Positions 56,497 to 64,000 of a stretch of DNA of 64,000 nucleotides are shown here, one piece after another; position 1 is the stretch's first letter, and every line of letters begins with the position of its first letter. The stretch lies in NCBI GenBank assembly GCA_012267415.1, contig JAAXGN010000084.1, positions 1 to 64,000 on the forward strand. The letters run 5' to 3'. Made by a program: the position numbers and the translations under genes. This DNA comes from Candidatus Poribacteria bacterium (lineage in GTDB: Bacteria; Poribacteria; WGA-4E; WGA-3G). The notes below the pieces were generated by a model that ran no database searches, was not told the DNA's origin, and saw nothing but the letters and a program-made list of their open reading frames with translations.

Positions 56497-56690
56497 CAGT
56501 CGGGCGGGGAAACCCCGCCCCTACGAAGGTGCAATTTCGGCAGGGGAGGAGAGAACTCGCACGGACGAAGATACAACATAGGCGGGCGGGGAGACCCCGC
56601 CCCTACGAAGGAATAATATAGACGGACAGGGAAACCCCGCCCCTACGAAGGAATAATCGAATCGGGCGGGGAAACCACGTCCCTAAGTCA
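56497..56690. repeat. Array of GC-palindrome repeats
   Basis: Four to five copies of a 40-50 bp unit built on CGGGCGGGGAAACCCCGCCC followed by CTACGAAGGAATAAT, some diverged, in one orientation between two LamG genes. The plus-strand ORF 56340-56621 is a repeat artefact. Confidence 0.9.
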
Positions 56691-56692
56691 AG

Positions 56693-57442
56693 TTATTTAA
56701 GTGCTGCCCACGTAGTCGTGAGTTTGCCTTTGCTTTGAACAGGAAGACCACCAGCTGCTAAATCCGTGATTTCATCTGCACTTAACGTGCGATCAAAAAT
56801 CATGACATCGTCTATGATACCTTTGAAATACCTTGCTCCACAGCATTCATCCCATCCGAATTTCAGATTTACGACTGTCTGCTCAACGTGTGGTATTTCA
56901 TTGTCTGCGGAATCAAGATTTCCGCTGTCTCTGTCGTAGACATAACTCGTAGCCTTGTCTGCAGAAATGGCAATTGCAATCAAAGACCATTTATCTTGTG
57001 GGAATGCGGGTGCACCTTTCCATGCCCACGTCTGATTAGAGTTATTATTCCAAACATAGGTCAATGTCTCGTTGTCTGCAATACCCATCCAGAACGTTGT
57101 ATCACTACGACCGACGACAACGCCTGACCAATGGATGGTTCTCCACCCGTTTACTCTTGCTGCAACTGTAATTTCTGTGGTAACCAGTTCAAATCCAGAA
57201 TCAACTACGGCATGTCCACCATTGCCATCGACTTCCATGGCCCCGTTGATCCATCCATCAGGCACCCATTTCGCGCCAGCTTCCAATGTTGCATCATTGC
57301 CATTACCTGATTCGTCTTTACCATTACCATCCAGAGGCCAATATCCCACAAGACTGTCCGACAGACCGGCTGCCATCACGGCACTTGGGAAGAGTATAAT
57401 GGTTAAGACTATCACCTTCATAAATATCATTCTATAAGCCAC
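56693..57442 (-). CDS. Exported LamG domain protein
   Basis: 249 residues from GTG 57442, with GGAGG 5 bases upstream. Signal peptide 1-24 (VIVLTIILFPSAVMAA). One LamG domain: LVGYWPLDGNGKDESGNGNDATLE, GWRTIHWSGVVVGRSDTTFW, KWSLIAIAISADKATSYVYDRD, FKGIIDDVMIFDRTLSADEI. Ends SKGKLTTTWAALK, the C-terminal motif shared with the 5076 and 55672 genes. Predicted ligand binding at the cell surface; no catalytic features. Confidence 0.88.
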   Translation of the reverse strand: MAYRMIFMKVIVLTIILFPSAVMAAGLSDSLVGYWPLDGNGKDESGNGNDATLEAGAKWVPDGWINGAMEVDGNGGHAVVDSGFELVTTEITVAARVNGWRTIHWSGVVVGRSDTTFWMGIADNETLTYVWNNNSNQTWAWKGAPAFPQDKWSLIAIAISADKATSYVYDRDSGNLDSADNEIPHVEQTVVNLKFGWDECCGARYFKGIIDDVMIFDRTLSADEITDLAAGGLPVQSKGKLTTTWAALK

Positions 57443-57766
57443 TTTTTCCTCCTTTTTTTATATTACCTCCATCAACTAAGATGGAGAATTGAGATGTGAT
57501 TTCTCTATCAGAAAACATCAAACAATGTTATACTTAAAAGAAAAACGCTATCACCAATTATGTGGGTATCATACAATAAAGATGAATTCCACGCAAGAAA
57601 AATCATCTTGGTTTGTTCTGGTTAAGCAATATTAAATAATGAATTATCAATTTTCCGCTAAGCCTGCAGGCACTGAACCCGTAGGGGCGGGGTCTCCCCG
57701 CCCGTCATCAATGTGCCACCTGCATATTTAATATTCAAACTTGCTTAAAATTTGGATGCCTGTACT
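57443..57766. repeat. Intergenic gap with one GC-palindrome repeat
   Basis: About 320 bp, AT-rich; the only structure I see is GTAGGGGCGGGGTCTCCCCG at about 57680-57705, a single copy of the same element as in 56497-56690. No gene evident. Confidence 0.7.
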
Positions 57767-58711
57767 ATGCATAAGGATTTTGTTCAAGCACTCTCAAACG
57801 ATGACATTGAGGGTATCAAGTCATATCCCAAAACAGATGTTCACAGTCATGTGATGCTTAGTACGCGCAGACAGAATGTGGAACGTTGGCTTGGACATTC
57901 TCTGGCAAAACCTGCATCCAAAATGGATGGTCTTGAGGGTATGCTCACTTATGTTGGGAAAATACTGATTCCGCATATAAGAAATCAACACGGTTTTGAG
58001 TTTGTCGCAGATTCAGCAGTAAACGATGCTATACTGGATGGTGTTGTCGTACTTGAAATGAGTTTTGATATTCGTATAGCGGAGTATTATGCCGATGGTC
58101 CTTGTCCTTTCTATACGTATATTCAGACTTTAGTTGAAGAGTACCGTCCGCAGATTGATGTGCGACCAGAATTAGGTTTGTCAAGGAAGTGTGCTGATGA
58201 TGCCAACTTAGTGAATTTAATGTATCATGCTATTGAATCTGGGTTATTTCAATCAATTGACCTTTATAGCCATCAGGATGCATGTCAGCCTGAAGCAGTG
58301 AAGCCGCTATATACTGAAGCGGGTGAACGGGGCATGAAACTGAAAGCACATGTCGGTGAATTCGGTGGTGCTGAAGAGATCAGAAGAACCGTTGAAGTGC
58401 TCGGTTTAGACGAGGTGCAACACGGCATTGCCGCTATAGAATCAGAAGAAGTCATGAAATGGCTTGCTGAGAACAAGATACAGTTGAATGTTTGTCCAAC
58501 CAGTAATGTGATGTTAAGTGCAGTGCATGACATTGCATCCCATCCAATTCGCGTCCTTTTTGACAACGGTGTTCCTGTGACAATCAACACTGATGATCTG
58601 ATGATTTTTGATCAGACCGTATCAGATGAGTATCGAAATCTATATCAAGCGGGTGTCTTGAGTGCAGAAGAATTAGACAGTATTCGTATAGCATCGTTCC
58701 GTTCATTATGA
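57767..58711 (+). CDS. Adenosine deaminase-family metal-dependent hydrolase
   Basis: 314 residues from ATG 57767; the track's TTG five codons earlier has no better ribosome binding site. Amidohydrolase barrel with adenosine-deaminase features: metal HxH in TDVHSHV near 28, GMKLKAHVGEFGGAEEIRR (His and catalytic Glu) near 190, EVQHGI (His) near 216 and VTINTDDLMIF (Asp-Asp) near 275. Family members deaminate adenosine, adenine or related compounds. At about 314 residues it is slightly shorter than typical (330-350). A family A repeat begins at its stop codon. Confidence 0.88.
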   Translation: MHKDFVQALSNDDIEGIKSYPKTDVHSHVMLSTRRQNVERWLGHSLAKPASKMDGLEGMLTYVGKILIPHIRNQHGFEFVADSAVNDAILDGVVVLEMSFDIRIAEYYADGPCPFYTYIQTLVEEYRPQIDVRPELGLSRKCADDANLVNLMYHAIESGLFQSIDLYSHQDACQPEAVKPLYTEAGERGMKLKAHVGEFGGAEEIRRTVEVLGLDEVQHGIAAIESEEVMKWLAENKIQLNVCPTSNVMLSAVHDIASHPIRVLFDNGVPVTINTDDLMIFDQTVSDEYRNLYQAGVLSAEELDSIRIASFRSL

Positions 58712-58970
58712 AAATTAAATAGATTAACAGGTAATCTTGATTTCCCCAGGCCGGTAGGTGCGATTTCCTAATCGCATCATAGGCGTCAATTTAAGGATAT
58801 ACGTAAGCGATAATGCCCTCAGGCCGGTAGGTGCGATTTCCTAATCGCACCGGATTAGTCCAAACCAGTTCCATATAAGGTTTCCGCGCAGGATCCGGTG
58901 CGATTAGGAAATCGCACCTACCGGCCTGGGAAAAAATCGGTTTTTACGCTTTTAATTACTTTATCTTCAT
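58708..58970. repeat. Composite MITE-like element family A with GGTGCGATTTCCTAATCGCACC cores
   Basis: Left end ATGAAAATTAAATAGATTAACAGGTAAT (quoted in part: ATGAAAATTAAATAG) overlaps the stop codon of the deaminase-like gene; right end TTATCTTCAT. The inside holds two forward GGCCGGTAGGTGCGATTTCC and one inverted copy, plus AGGCGTCAATTTAAGGA, the arm seen at 8955. It looks like nested insertion. Confidence 0.8.
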
Positions 58971-59000
58971 TTTGAAAAAGTAAGACCTTGAATTTTTGCT

Positions 59001-60380
59001 CTACCGTAAATCTGCAAGTTTTTTCAAGACATTGTGTGTAATCCTTTCAACGATAGCGTCACCACCTGCTAAGCCGTGCGACCAGTCAGTTGTAGCGGCG
59101 GTAAAGACAGTGCCACCCTTTGTGTAGATACCCATCGTTGCTGCGCCTGTATGACCTTTCTCCCATCGTTCATACCATTCACAATCATCTGGATGCCATC
59201 GGACAGGTGCAGTTGCGAGTATCGTAAAACCTTCTGGTGTACCGTCTTTATAGGTCGGTACCGGCAATCCATCTTTAATTGTAAATTCACATCCATCACA
59301 CTCGTACCCCACGATGGTATTCTGTCCACCAAATTTTTCGTCTCTTTTCAAGTCTGTTCCTTCAAACACCCAGTGTTCTGGACGGTGTGCCGTATAAGCT
59401 CCGTCACCGTCCATAAATTGTCCATGACTCAGGTGATATCCTCCTTGAAGGAAACCGACACCTGTCAAATGATTTTCGGGACGATCCACCAAATGATGGC
59501 TCCACAAGGTGCTTAACGTACTGTAGTCATCGGTTTTGTAGATAGGGTCTAAGTTGAAACTCTGTTTCCAGCAGACTAACGCACGTCCTTCATCTTCTGA
59601 ACGGACCTGCCAACAGACTGAATTTCCGCTGAAGAACGCTGCGTTACCGCCATTGGCAACATAAGCCTCAAGATTATCACGCATCGGTGCTGACCAGTAT
59701 TCGTCATGACCAACGCTCAATACCAGTTTATAATGTGCCAGTATCTCTGGATGAAACTCCAGATCACTATTCGCAGCATAGTCGAGTGTATATCCGTTTT
59801 GCTCTGCCCAAACAATGAAGGGTAATTCCCAATTTCTGAAAATACCGCCAGTGGGTCTGTTAAATGAAACGCGGTTACCCTGTAGTGTGTTCTGCCCGTG
59901 ATATCCATAAAGACTGAAACCACCCCAATTGTTATATGCATTGTAGGTATTTGTAGAAAGTTGGAGCAAAATAGGTGTCTCTGTGCCGGGTGCTGCGGCA
60001 CGTACAATAAAAAATAGTGAACTTTCTGCGGTACGATGATTTCTATAGATAGTATCACCTCCACCATCTGATGCCCGAAGTATTCCCTCATAGTATCCGC
60101 TTTGCCAAGTTTCTGGTACTTTGAGCTGATAAGTAGGTTCCCACCCACACCCATGAGAAGAAGCATTGATAGGAATGGGTTGTGCCTGTCCAGGAATTCC
60201 TGATTCGTTGAATACCACTTCACGCGTCGCTCCGATTCGTGCTATCTCCAGTGAATATTGTCCAGCACTCGTTGACACGTTAAAGGCGATTTCTTCTCCA
60301 GGTGCATAACTGAGTTGATCTGTGTATCCATCTATGTAAAGTGGTCTGATTTGATTTTCGGTTTGTGATAGTGTTGCCAT
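59001..60380 (-). CDS. N,N-dimethylformamidase beta subunit-like protein
   Basis: 459 residues from ATG 60380 with GGAGG 7 bases upstream (the track begins 17 codons earlier). The N-terminal beta-sandwich (YTDQLSYAPGEEIAFNVSTSAGQYSLEIAR) and C-terminal region match the large subunit of DMFase as I know it: ILLQLSTNTYNAYNNWGGFSLYGYHG, FVIWAEQNGYTLDYAANSDLEFH-type text, LVLSVGHDEYWSAPMRDNLEAYVANGGNAAFFSGNSVCWQVR. True DMFase hydrolyses dimethylformamide using iron bound by Tyr/Glu residues; most homologues are uncharacterised and should not be assumed to have this substrate. No signal peptide after the corrected start. Confidence 0.8.
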   Translation of the reverse strand: MATLSQTENQIRPLYIDGYTDQLSYAPGEEIAFNVSTSAGQYSLEIARIGATREVVFNESGIPGQAQPIPINASSHGCGWEPTYQLKVPETWQSGYYEGILRASDGGGDTIYRNHRTAESSLFFIVRAAAPGTETPILLQLSTNTYNAYNNWGGFSLYGYHGQNTLQGNRVSFNRPTGGIFRNWELPFIVWAEQNGYTLDYAANSDLEFHPEILAHYKLVLSVGHDEYWSAPMRDNLEAYVANGGNAAFFSGNSVCWQVRSEDEGRALVCWKQSFNLDPIYKTDDYSTLSTLWSHHLVDRPENHLTGVGFLQGGYHLSHGQFMDGDGAYTAHRPEHWVFEGTDLKRDEKFGGQNTIVGYECDGCEFTIKDGLPVPTYKDGTPEGFTILATAPVRWHPDDCEWYERWEKGHTGAATMGIYTKGGTVFTAATTDWSHGLAGGDAIVERITHNVLKKLADLR

Positions 60381-60584
60381 GTTCCGTCCTCCTTGTTTTT
60401 GTAATGTATCACTTTCAAGTAAAAAAGTCAATTGCTATCAAAAGAGTCGTCATTTATCTAAAAAAATGCTATAATACCCATGTTCATTACGGTATATGGA
60501 GGAAACACCTATATAATACCATTTCTATCAGATTTTCTCTCATTACGGACTTTTAGATATGAAACGGAGAACAGCACAATCTGA

Positions 60585-60702
60585 ATGAAAATCAAATAAA
60601 TAATCAGGTAATTCTACTAATATGACTCATCGTAGGAGCAAGGTTTCGTAGGGGCGGGGTTTCCCCGCCCGCGTATTACCCAATTAATAACTTAATCTTC
60701 AT
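60585..60702. repeat. MITE-like element family A, second 118-bp copy
   Basis: Near-identical to 35879-35996, same length, with ends ATGAAAATCAA / TTAATCTTCAT and core GGGGCGGGGTTTCCCCGCCC. Rest of the 354-bp gap (60432-60785) is AT-rich and shows no gene. Confidence 0.9.
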
Positions 60703-60785
60703 ACAGATTGTGCTACAATAAAGCGGCATTTTAAATTAAGAATGGTATAAGAATCTATTAAGAAAGGTTGAGACGAAAAAGAAAA

Positions 60786-61643
60786 ATGGAAATAGAAGCA
60801 AAACAACCTACTCCGCTATCTTCTGAACAGATGGCACAATGGGAGAATGACGGTTACCTCCTATTGAAAGATGTTGTCCCTAGGTCGGAAATCAATGGTG
60901 TCCGTGATAGATTTAACCACGTCGTTGATGGCATCATTCAGCAATTGAAAGAGCAGGATTTAGTTAAGGACGAAGGTTCAGAACTTCCATTTGAAATAAG
61001 GTATTGGAAGGTGGCAGGTGAACATGCGAATCGTTTTGGTCGTTCGTGGCGTGGTCAGATTGCTACATCTGAGATATTCGATCTACACTACGCAGGTCCG
61101 CTTGTTGATGCTATCGGTCAACTGACAGGAACAGATGTCATCGGACACCCAGTTTTCAATGCGCGTCCGAAACTCCCAGGACAACAATTAACTGTTGTTC
61201 CATGGCACCAAGATAGCGGTTATTTCGGTACTGTGAGTGAACAATCGCTTATCCCTACAGCTTGGATACCTCTCGTTCCTGTGGATGAGACGAACGGTTG
61301 CCTTCAGGTTGTTGCAGGTTCACATAAGTTAGGTGTGGTTAATCACCATACAGAAAATCGTGAAGGCAAATTTCTTGAAGTATTGGATAGTCTTATAGAT
61401 GCGGAAAAGATTGTAACATGTCCTATGGAAATTGGAGATGCTCTGGTATTCCATAACCTTACACTTCACCGCTCTCTACCCCACACGACAAGTGAGATTA
61501 TCCGGTGGGCAATTGACATCCGATATTTACGTGATGGTGACCATCCAGGATCAATCTATTGGAAAGACCCTGACTTCAAATGGGTTATTCGTAGTCAAAC
61601 TGACCCACTTACAACGGTTGAAGAGTGGATTAAAATGTGGTAG
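60786..61643 (+). CDS. Phytanoyl-CoA dioxygenase (PhyH) family protein
   Basis: 285 residues from ATG 60786 (the track's TTG six codons upstream adjoins AAAGG with no spacing). Fe(II)/2-oxoglutarate oxygenase: the metal HxD is in VVPWHQDSGYF near 135-145, the distal His in LVFHNLTLHRSLPHTTSE near 225-235, and Arg in IRWAIDIRYLRDGD near 245. PhyH proteins hydroxylate lipids or secondary metabolites; they are very numerous in Poribacteria and some marine groups. Substrate unknown. Upstream of an Ldh-like and FAH-like gene on the same strand, perhaps one catabolic set, although 220 bp with a repeat separates them. Confidence 0.92.
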   Translation: MEIEAKQPTPLSSEQMAQWENDGYLLLKDVVPRSEINGVRDRFNHVVDGIIQQLKEQDLVKDEGSELPFEIRYWKVAGEHANRFGRSWRGQIATSEIFDLHYAGPLVDAIGQLTGTDVIGHPVFNARPKLPGQQLTVVPWHQDSGYFGTVSEQSLIPTAWIPLVPVDETNGCLQVVAGSHKLGVVNHHTENREGKFLEVLDSLIDAEKIVTCPMEIGDALVFHNLTLHRSLPHTTSEIIRWAIDIRYLRDGDHPGSIYWKDPDFKWVIRSQTDPLTTVEEWIKMW

Positions 61644-61689
61644 CGTGTCTATTTGCGTTTAGTCGAACAGACCAATTAACGAGCATTTA

Positions 61690-61855
61690 TAGTGAACTTC
61701 AGAATTAATGCCAGTTAAAATATTGACTGGTTTCACAACGGGCGAGGAAACCTCAACAACAGGCGAGGAAACCTCGCCCCTACTGGGTGTTGTTCGTCAT
61801 CGGTGTATGGGGTGAAATGTCTCATTAATTATTAACTTTAACTATAGTGAAAGAG
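61690..61855. repeat. MITE-like element family B upstream of Ldh-family gene
   Basis: Ends TTTATAGTGAACTTCAGAA and TTAACTTTAACTATAGTG are imperfect inverted repeats; core GGGCGAGGAAACCTCGCCCC partly duplicated. Most of it matches 11735-11870. Confidence 0.85.
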
Positions 61856-61861
61856 AATTGC

Positions 61862-62869
61862 ATGATCCGTGTTCCATTTCAAGAATTATGTGATGCGTTC
61901 TATCGTGTGCTTACGTCTGTAGGTTTTACCGGTGAGAATGCCAAATTATGTGCCCAGTTATTTGCGGAGAATCAACGCGATGGTGTTTATTCTCACGGTC
62001 TGAACCGCTTCCCAGGATTCGTGTCAAGACTGCGTAACAAACAGATTGATTTCCGTGCAACACCTGTGAAAATAGAGAGTTTCGGTGCATTGGAACGATG
62101 GGATGGTAAGATGGGAGTTGGTCTTGTGAATGCACATTTCTGTATGGACCGCACTATGGTGTTGGCAGAAAAACACAGCATAGGTTGTATTGGATTGTCC
62201 AACACAAATCACTGGATGCGTGGCGGTGCTTATGCACTTCAAGCTGCGGAAGCGGGGTTTATCGGTATATGTTGGACAAATACCACGAAACTCATGCCAC
62301 CCTGGGGTTCTGCTGAGAAAGGCATTGGAAATAACCCTATGGCTATTGCTATTCCACGGGAGGAGGGACACATCCTGCTTGATATGGCGATGAGTCAGTA
62401 TTCAAACGGAAAATTAGAGGTACTAAAGATACAGAAGAAAACATTGCCTCTCCCTGGTGGTTATGATACTGATGGTAGACTTTCAGTTGACCCGGCAGAA
62501 ATACTTGAATCAAGAAGAGCACTCCCAATCGGTTATTGGAAAGGTTCAGGTTTAGCCTTAGTGCTTGATACGCTGGCAGCCGTCATCTCAGGGGGACAAG
62601 CCACACATCAGATAGCAGAACAGCAATCCGAATATGCTGTTTCACAGGTCTATATCGCCATTGATGCTTCTGGTATGATGGGAGCTGGGATGTTGAACGA
62701 GACTGTAGAAGCAATAATTAAAGACTTTCACAGTGCAGCACCTTTAGACGAAAACGAAACAGTCCGACATCCAGGTGAAGGTATGTTACGAACCCGTCTG
62801 GAGAGTCTTGAAAAAGGGGTGCTTGTGGACGAAAAACAGTGGCAGCAATTGTTGGAAATGAATAGGTAA
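61862..62869 (+). CDS. Ldh-family (malate/L-lactate/2,3-diketo-L-gulonate) dehydrogenase
   Basis: 335 residues from ATG 61862 (AGAG 6 bases upstream). The MDH/LDH type 2 fold: FAENQRDGVYSHGLNRFPGFVSR near 40-60 with the catalytic His in SHG, SNTNHWMRGGAYALQAAEAGFIGI near 115-140, TNTTKLMPPWGSAEKGIGNNPMAIAIPR near 142-170 and YWKGSGLALVLDTLAAVISGG near 220-240. The text DGVYSHGLNR and TKLMPPWG are closest to 2,3-diketo-L-gulonate reductase (DlgD/YiaK) among members I know, but substrate cannot be fixed. NAD(P)-dependent, cytoplasmic. Followed after 45 bp by an FAH-family gene, likely an operon of sugar-acid breakdown. Confidence 0.88.
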   Translation: MIRVPFQELCDAFYRVLTSVGFTGENAKLCAQLFAENQRDGVYSHGLNRFPGFVSRLRNKQIDFRATPVKIESFGALERWDGKMGVGLVNAHFCMDRTMVLAEKHSIGCIGLSNTNHWMRGGAYALQAAEAGFIGICWTNTTKLMPPWGSAEKGIGNNPMAIAIPREEGHILLDMAMSQYSNGKLEVLKIQKKTLPLPGGYDTDGRLSVDPAEILESRRALPIGYWKGSGLALVLDTLAAVISGGQATHQIAEQQSEYAVSQVYIAIDASGMMGAGMLNETVEAIIKDFHSAAPLDENETVRHPGEGMLRTRLESLEKGVLVDEKQWQQLLEMNR

Positions 62870-62914
62870 TATCCATTCAATCCTTAACGTTACAATATAG
62901 GAGCAAACTACTGC

Positions 62915-63763
62915 ATGAAATTTGCATTCTTTGATAATTACCAACTTGGTGTTATAACCGATGATGGAATTGTTGACATAAGCGAGACTTTATCAGAAAT
63001 CTCATATCATTCACCTCAAGAACTGATTCAGACTGTGATTGTGGACTATCACAACCTTCTTCCGAAGATAGCGGATGCAGTCAGGAACGGTTCACCAAAA
63101 TCCTTAGATAGTATCAATCTTAAAGCACCCTTACCACAACCCGGACAACTTGTTTGTCTTGCGGGGAATTATATTGAACCTGATAGTCCTTCTCGGGGTG
63201 AGTTTAACGCATTTTTAAAATCACCTACCAGTGTTATCTCAACGAAAGAAACAGTGCAACTCCCTGAAGCAGATGTTACTGTTTTTCACTTTGAACCTGA
63301 ATTAGCAATTGTAATAGGGAAGACTGCAAAACATCTAACTGAAGAAAACGCGCTTGATTGTGTATTTGGTTACACACAATTCATTGATGTCTCTGCGCGG
63401 GGATTGCCAGGAGGATTCTTTTTAGGGAAGAGTTGGCACACATTTGCACCGATGGGACCCGTTCTCGTCACAGCAGATGAGGTTGCAGATCCGAATGCGC
63501 TTGATGTCCATCTCTGGATAAATGATAGGCTTCAGCATGATTTCTCTACGAACTCAATGGCACGATTTGTCCCTGAGTTACTTGCTGAGGTGACGAACGT
63601 ACTCACGCTTCAGCCGGGGGATGTTGTTTCTACGGGTACACACCATGAGGCACTGACAGCAGTCGGTGATGGGGATACAGTGCGCTTAGCAATTGAAGGA
63701 TTCGGTCCGGAGTTATGCGTTGATGTCTACGATCCCTTAAAGCGAACAACTTGGCGCGGATGA
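62915..63763 (+). CDS. Fumarylacetoacetate hydrolase (FAH) family protein
   Basis: 282 residues, AGGAG about 10 bases before ATG. FAH core: FHFEPELAIVIGKTAKHLTEENALDCVFGYTQFIDVSARG near 125-165 (metal Glu residues), LGKSWHTFAPMGPVLVTADEV near 170-190 (catalytic Lys and the APMGP motif) and LQPGDVVSTGTHHEA near 232-247. Members hydrolyse or decarboxylate 2-keto-3-deoxy acids, acylpyruvates or catechol products. Next to the Ldh-family gene it may act in sugar-acid or aromatic catabolism (inference). Confidence 0.92.
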   Translation: MKFAFFDNYQLGVITDDGIVDISETLSEISYHSPQELIQTVIVDYHNLLPKIADAVRNGSPKSLDSINLKAPLPQPGQLVCLAGNYIEPDSPSRGEFNAFLKSPTSVISTKETVQLPEADVTVFHFEPELAIVIGKTAKHLTEENALDCVFGYTQFIDVSARGLPGGFFLGKSWHTFAPMGPVLVTADEVADPNALDVHLWINDRLQHDFSTNSMARFVPELLAEVTNVLTLQPGDVVSTGTHHEALTAVGDGDTVRLAIEGFGPELCVDVYDPLKRTTWRG

Positions 63764-63934
63764 TAAAATAGTTGACAATGAAGATACTTTGCAGGTATAA
63801 TTTTAAAAAAGTCGGGATTTATGATATAAATTGCATGCACACATCTTTAGAATTTCGCAATACAAGATATTGCAGCTAAACACGATTTGTTCAGTTGGAA
63901 CAAACGCTGTTCCTGAGATAAGGAGAAGGGATAA

Positions 63935-64000
63935 ATGAATAATCACAGCAGAATTGTCTTTCATACAATTTTTGCATTTGTCTGTATATGGATCATGGGG
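63935..64000 (+). CDS. Start of an exported protein, cut by window edge
   Basis: AAGGAGAAGG 5-6 bases before ATG 63935; the 22 visible codons (MNNHSRIVFHTIFAFVCIW...) form a signal-peptide-like start. Product cannot be identified. Too short and truncated for the ORF track. Confidence 0.7.
   Translation, partial: MNNHSRIVFHTIFAFVCIWIMG

Noticed and set aside
56340-56621. 93-residue plus-strand ORF
   Set aside because: Made of GC-palindrome repeats and antisense of a LamG signal peptide; no ribosome binding site and low-complexity translation (GRGNPAPT).

Overview
This 64 kb chromosomal window has moderate to low GC, AGGAG-type ribosome binding sites and frequent TTG/GTG starts. It comes from a free-living-type bacterium that I cannot assign from one diagnostic gene. 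The mix points to Candidatus Poribacteria or a close relative, with Planctomycetes-like lineages as the alternative: LamG-domain exported proteins, ECF sigma factors fused to WD40 propellers, phytanoyl-CoA dioxygenase, Gfo/Idh/MocA, sugar-phosphate-isomerase-like and FAH genes, and very many palindromic intergenic repeats. The taxonomy is inference.

Layout. 1-4.9 kb: rpsA-metK-ahcY (ribosomal protein S1 and two enzymes of the S-adenosylmethionine cycle; ahcY is cut by the window edge). 5-15.2 kb: an exported LamG protein, two tandem ECF sigma-WD40 fusion genes, an exported WD40 protein, a membrane-anchored coiled-coil-like protein and a lone ExbD/TolR protein. 15.2-17.9 kb: a PAP2-like membrane protein, a tandem peroxiredoxin gene with TGA at both peroxidatic positions (missed by the ORF track) and a Gfo/Idh/MocA oxidoreductase. 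18.3-21.5 kb: an NhaC-type antiporter and class II fumarase. 21.7-31.4 kb: rpoC and rpoB; rpoC carries an insertion of roughly 515 residues made of about 12-13 degenerate short repeats near the trigger loop. 31.8-35.3 kb: DUF4416, an S58 peptidase and a glycosidase-like propeller protein. 35.3-43.7 kb: an accessory region with HicAB-type toxin-antitoxin genes between direct repeats, a DUF4926/helical protein and a type III restriction-modification pair. 43.8-64 kb: cupin, EF-G, two MDR dehydrogenases, HtrA protease, YkvA-like, a TIM-barrel isomerase, a cluster of LamG proteins (one broken by an amber codon), an adenosine-deaminase-like hydrolase, a DMFase-like protein, PhyH, Ldh-family and FAH-family enzymes, and the first codons of another exported protein.

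The most notable signals are: (1) a putative exported tandem selenoperoxiredoxin with two Sec codons, whose reading frame ends exactly in a TAATG overlap with the next gene; (2) a second gene whose end reads Gly-Gly-UGA-Gly-UGA-Gly-UGA-Gly-Gly-stop followed by a GGU-loop hairpin; (3) sigma-WD40 fusions with a conserved internal Shine-Dalgarno plus ATG exactly at the sigma/WD40 junction in both paralogues; (4) the repeat insertion in RpoC plus an extra N-terminal four-Cys cluster; (5) modular MITE-like repeat families with shared ends and exchangeable palindromic cores.

All calls come from reading the sequence and recognising families from memory; no database search, folding program or gene caller was run. 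Domain positions are approximate.
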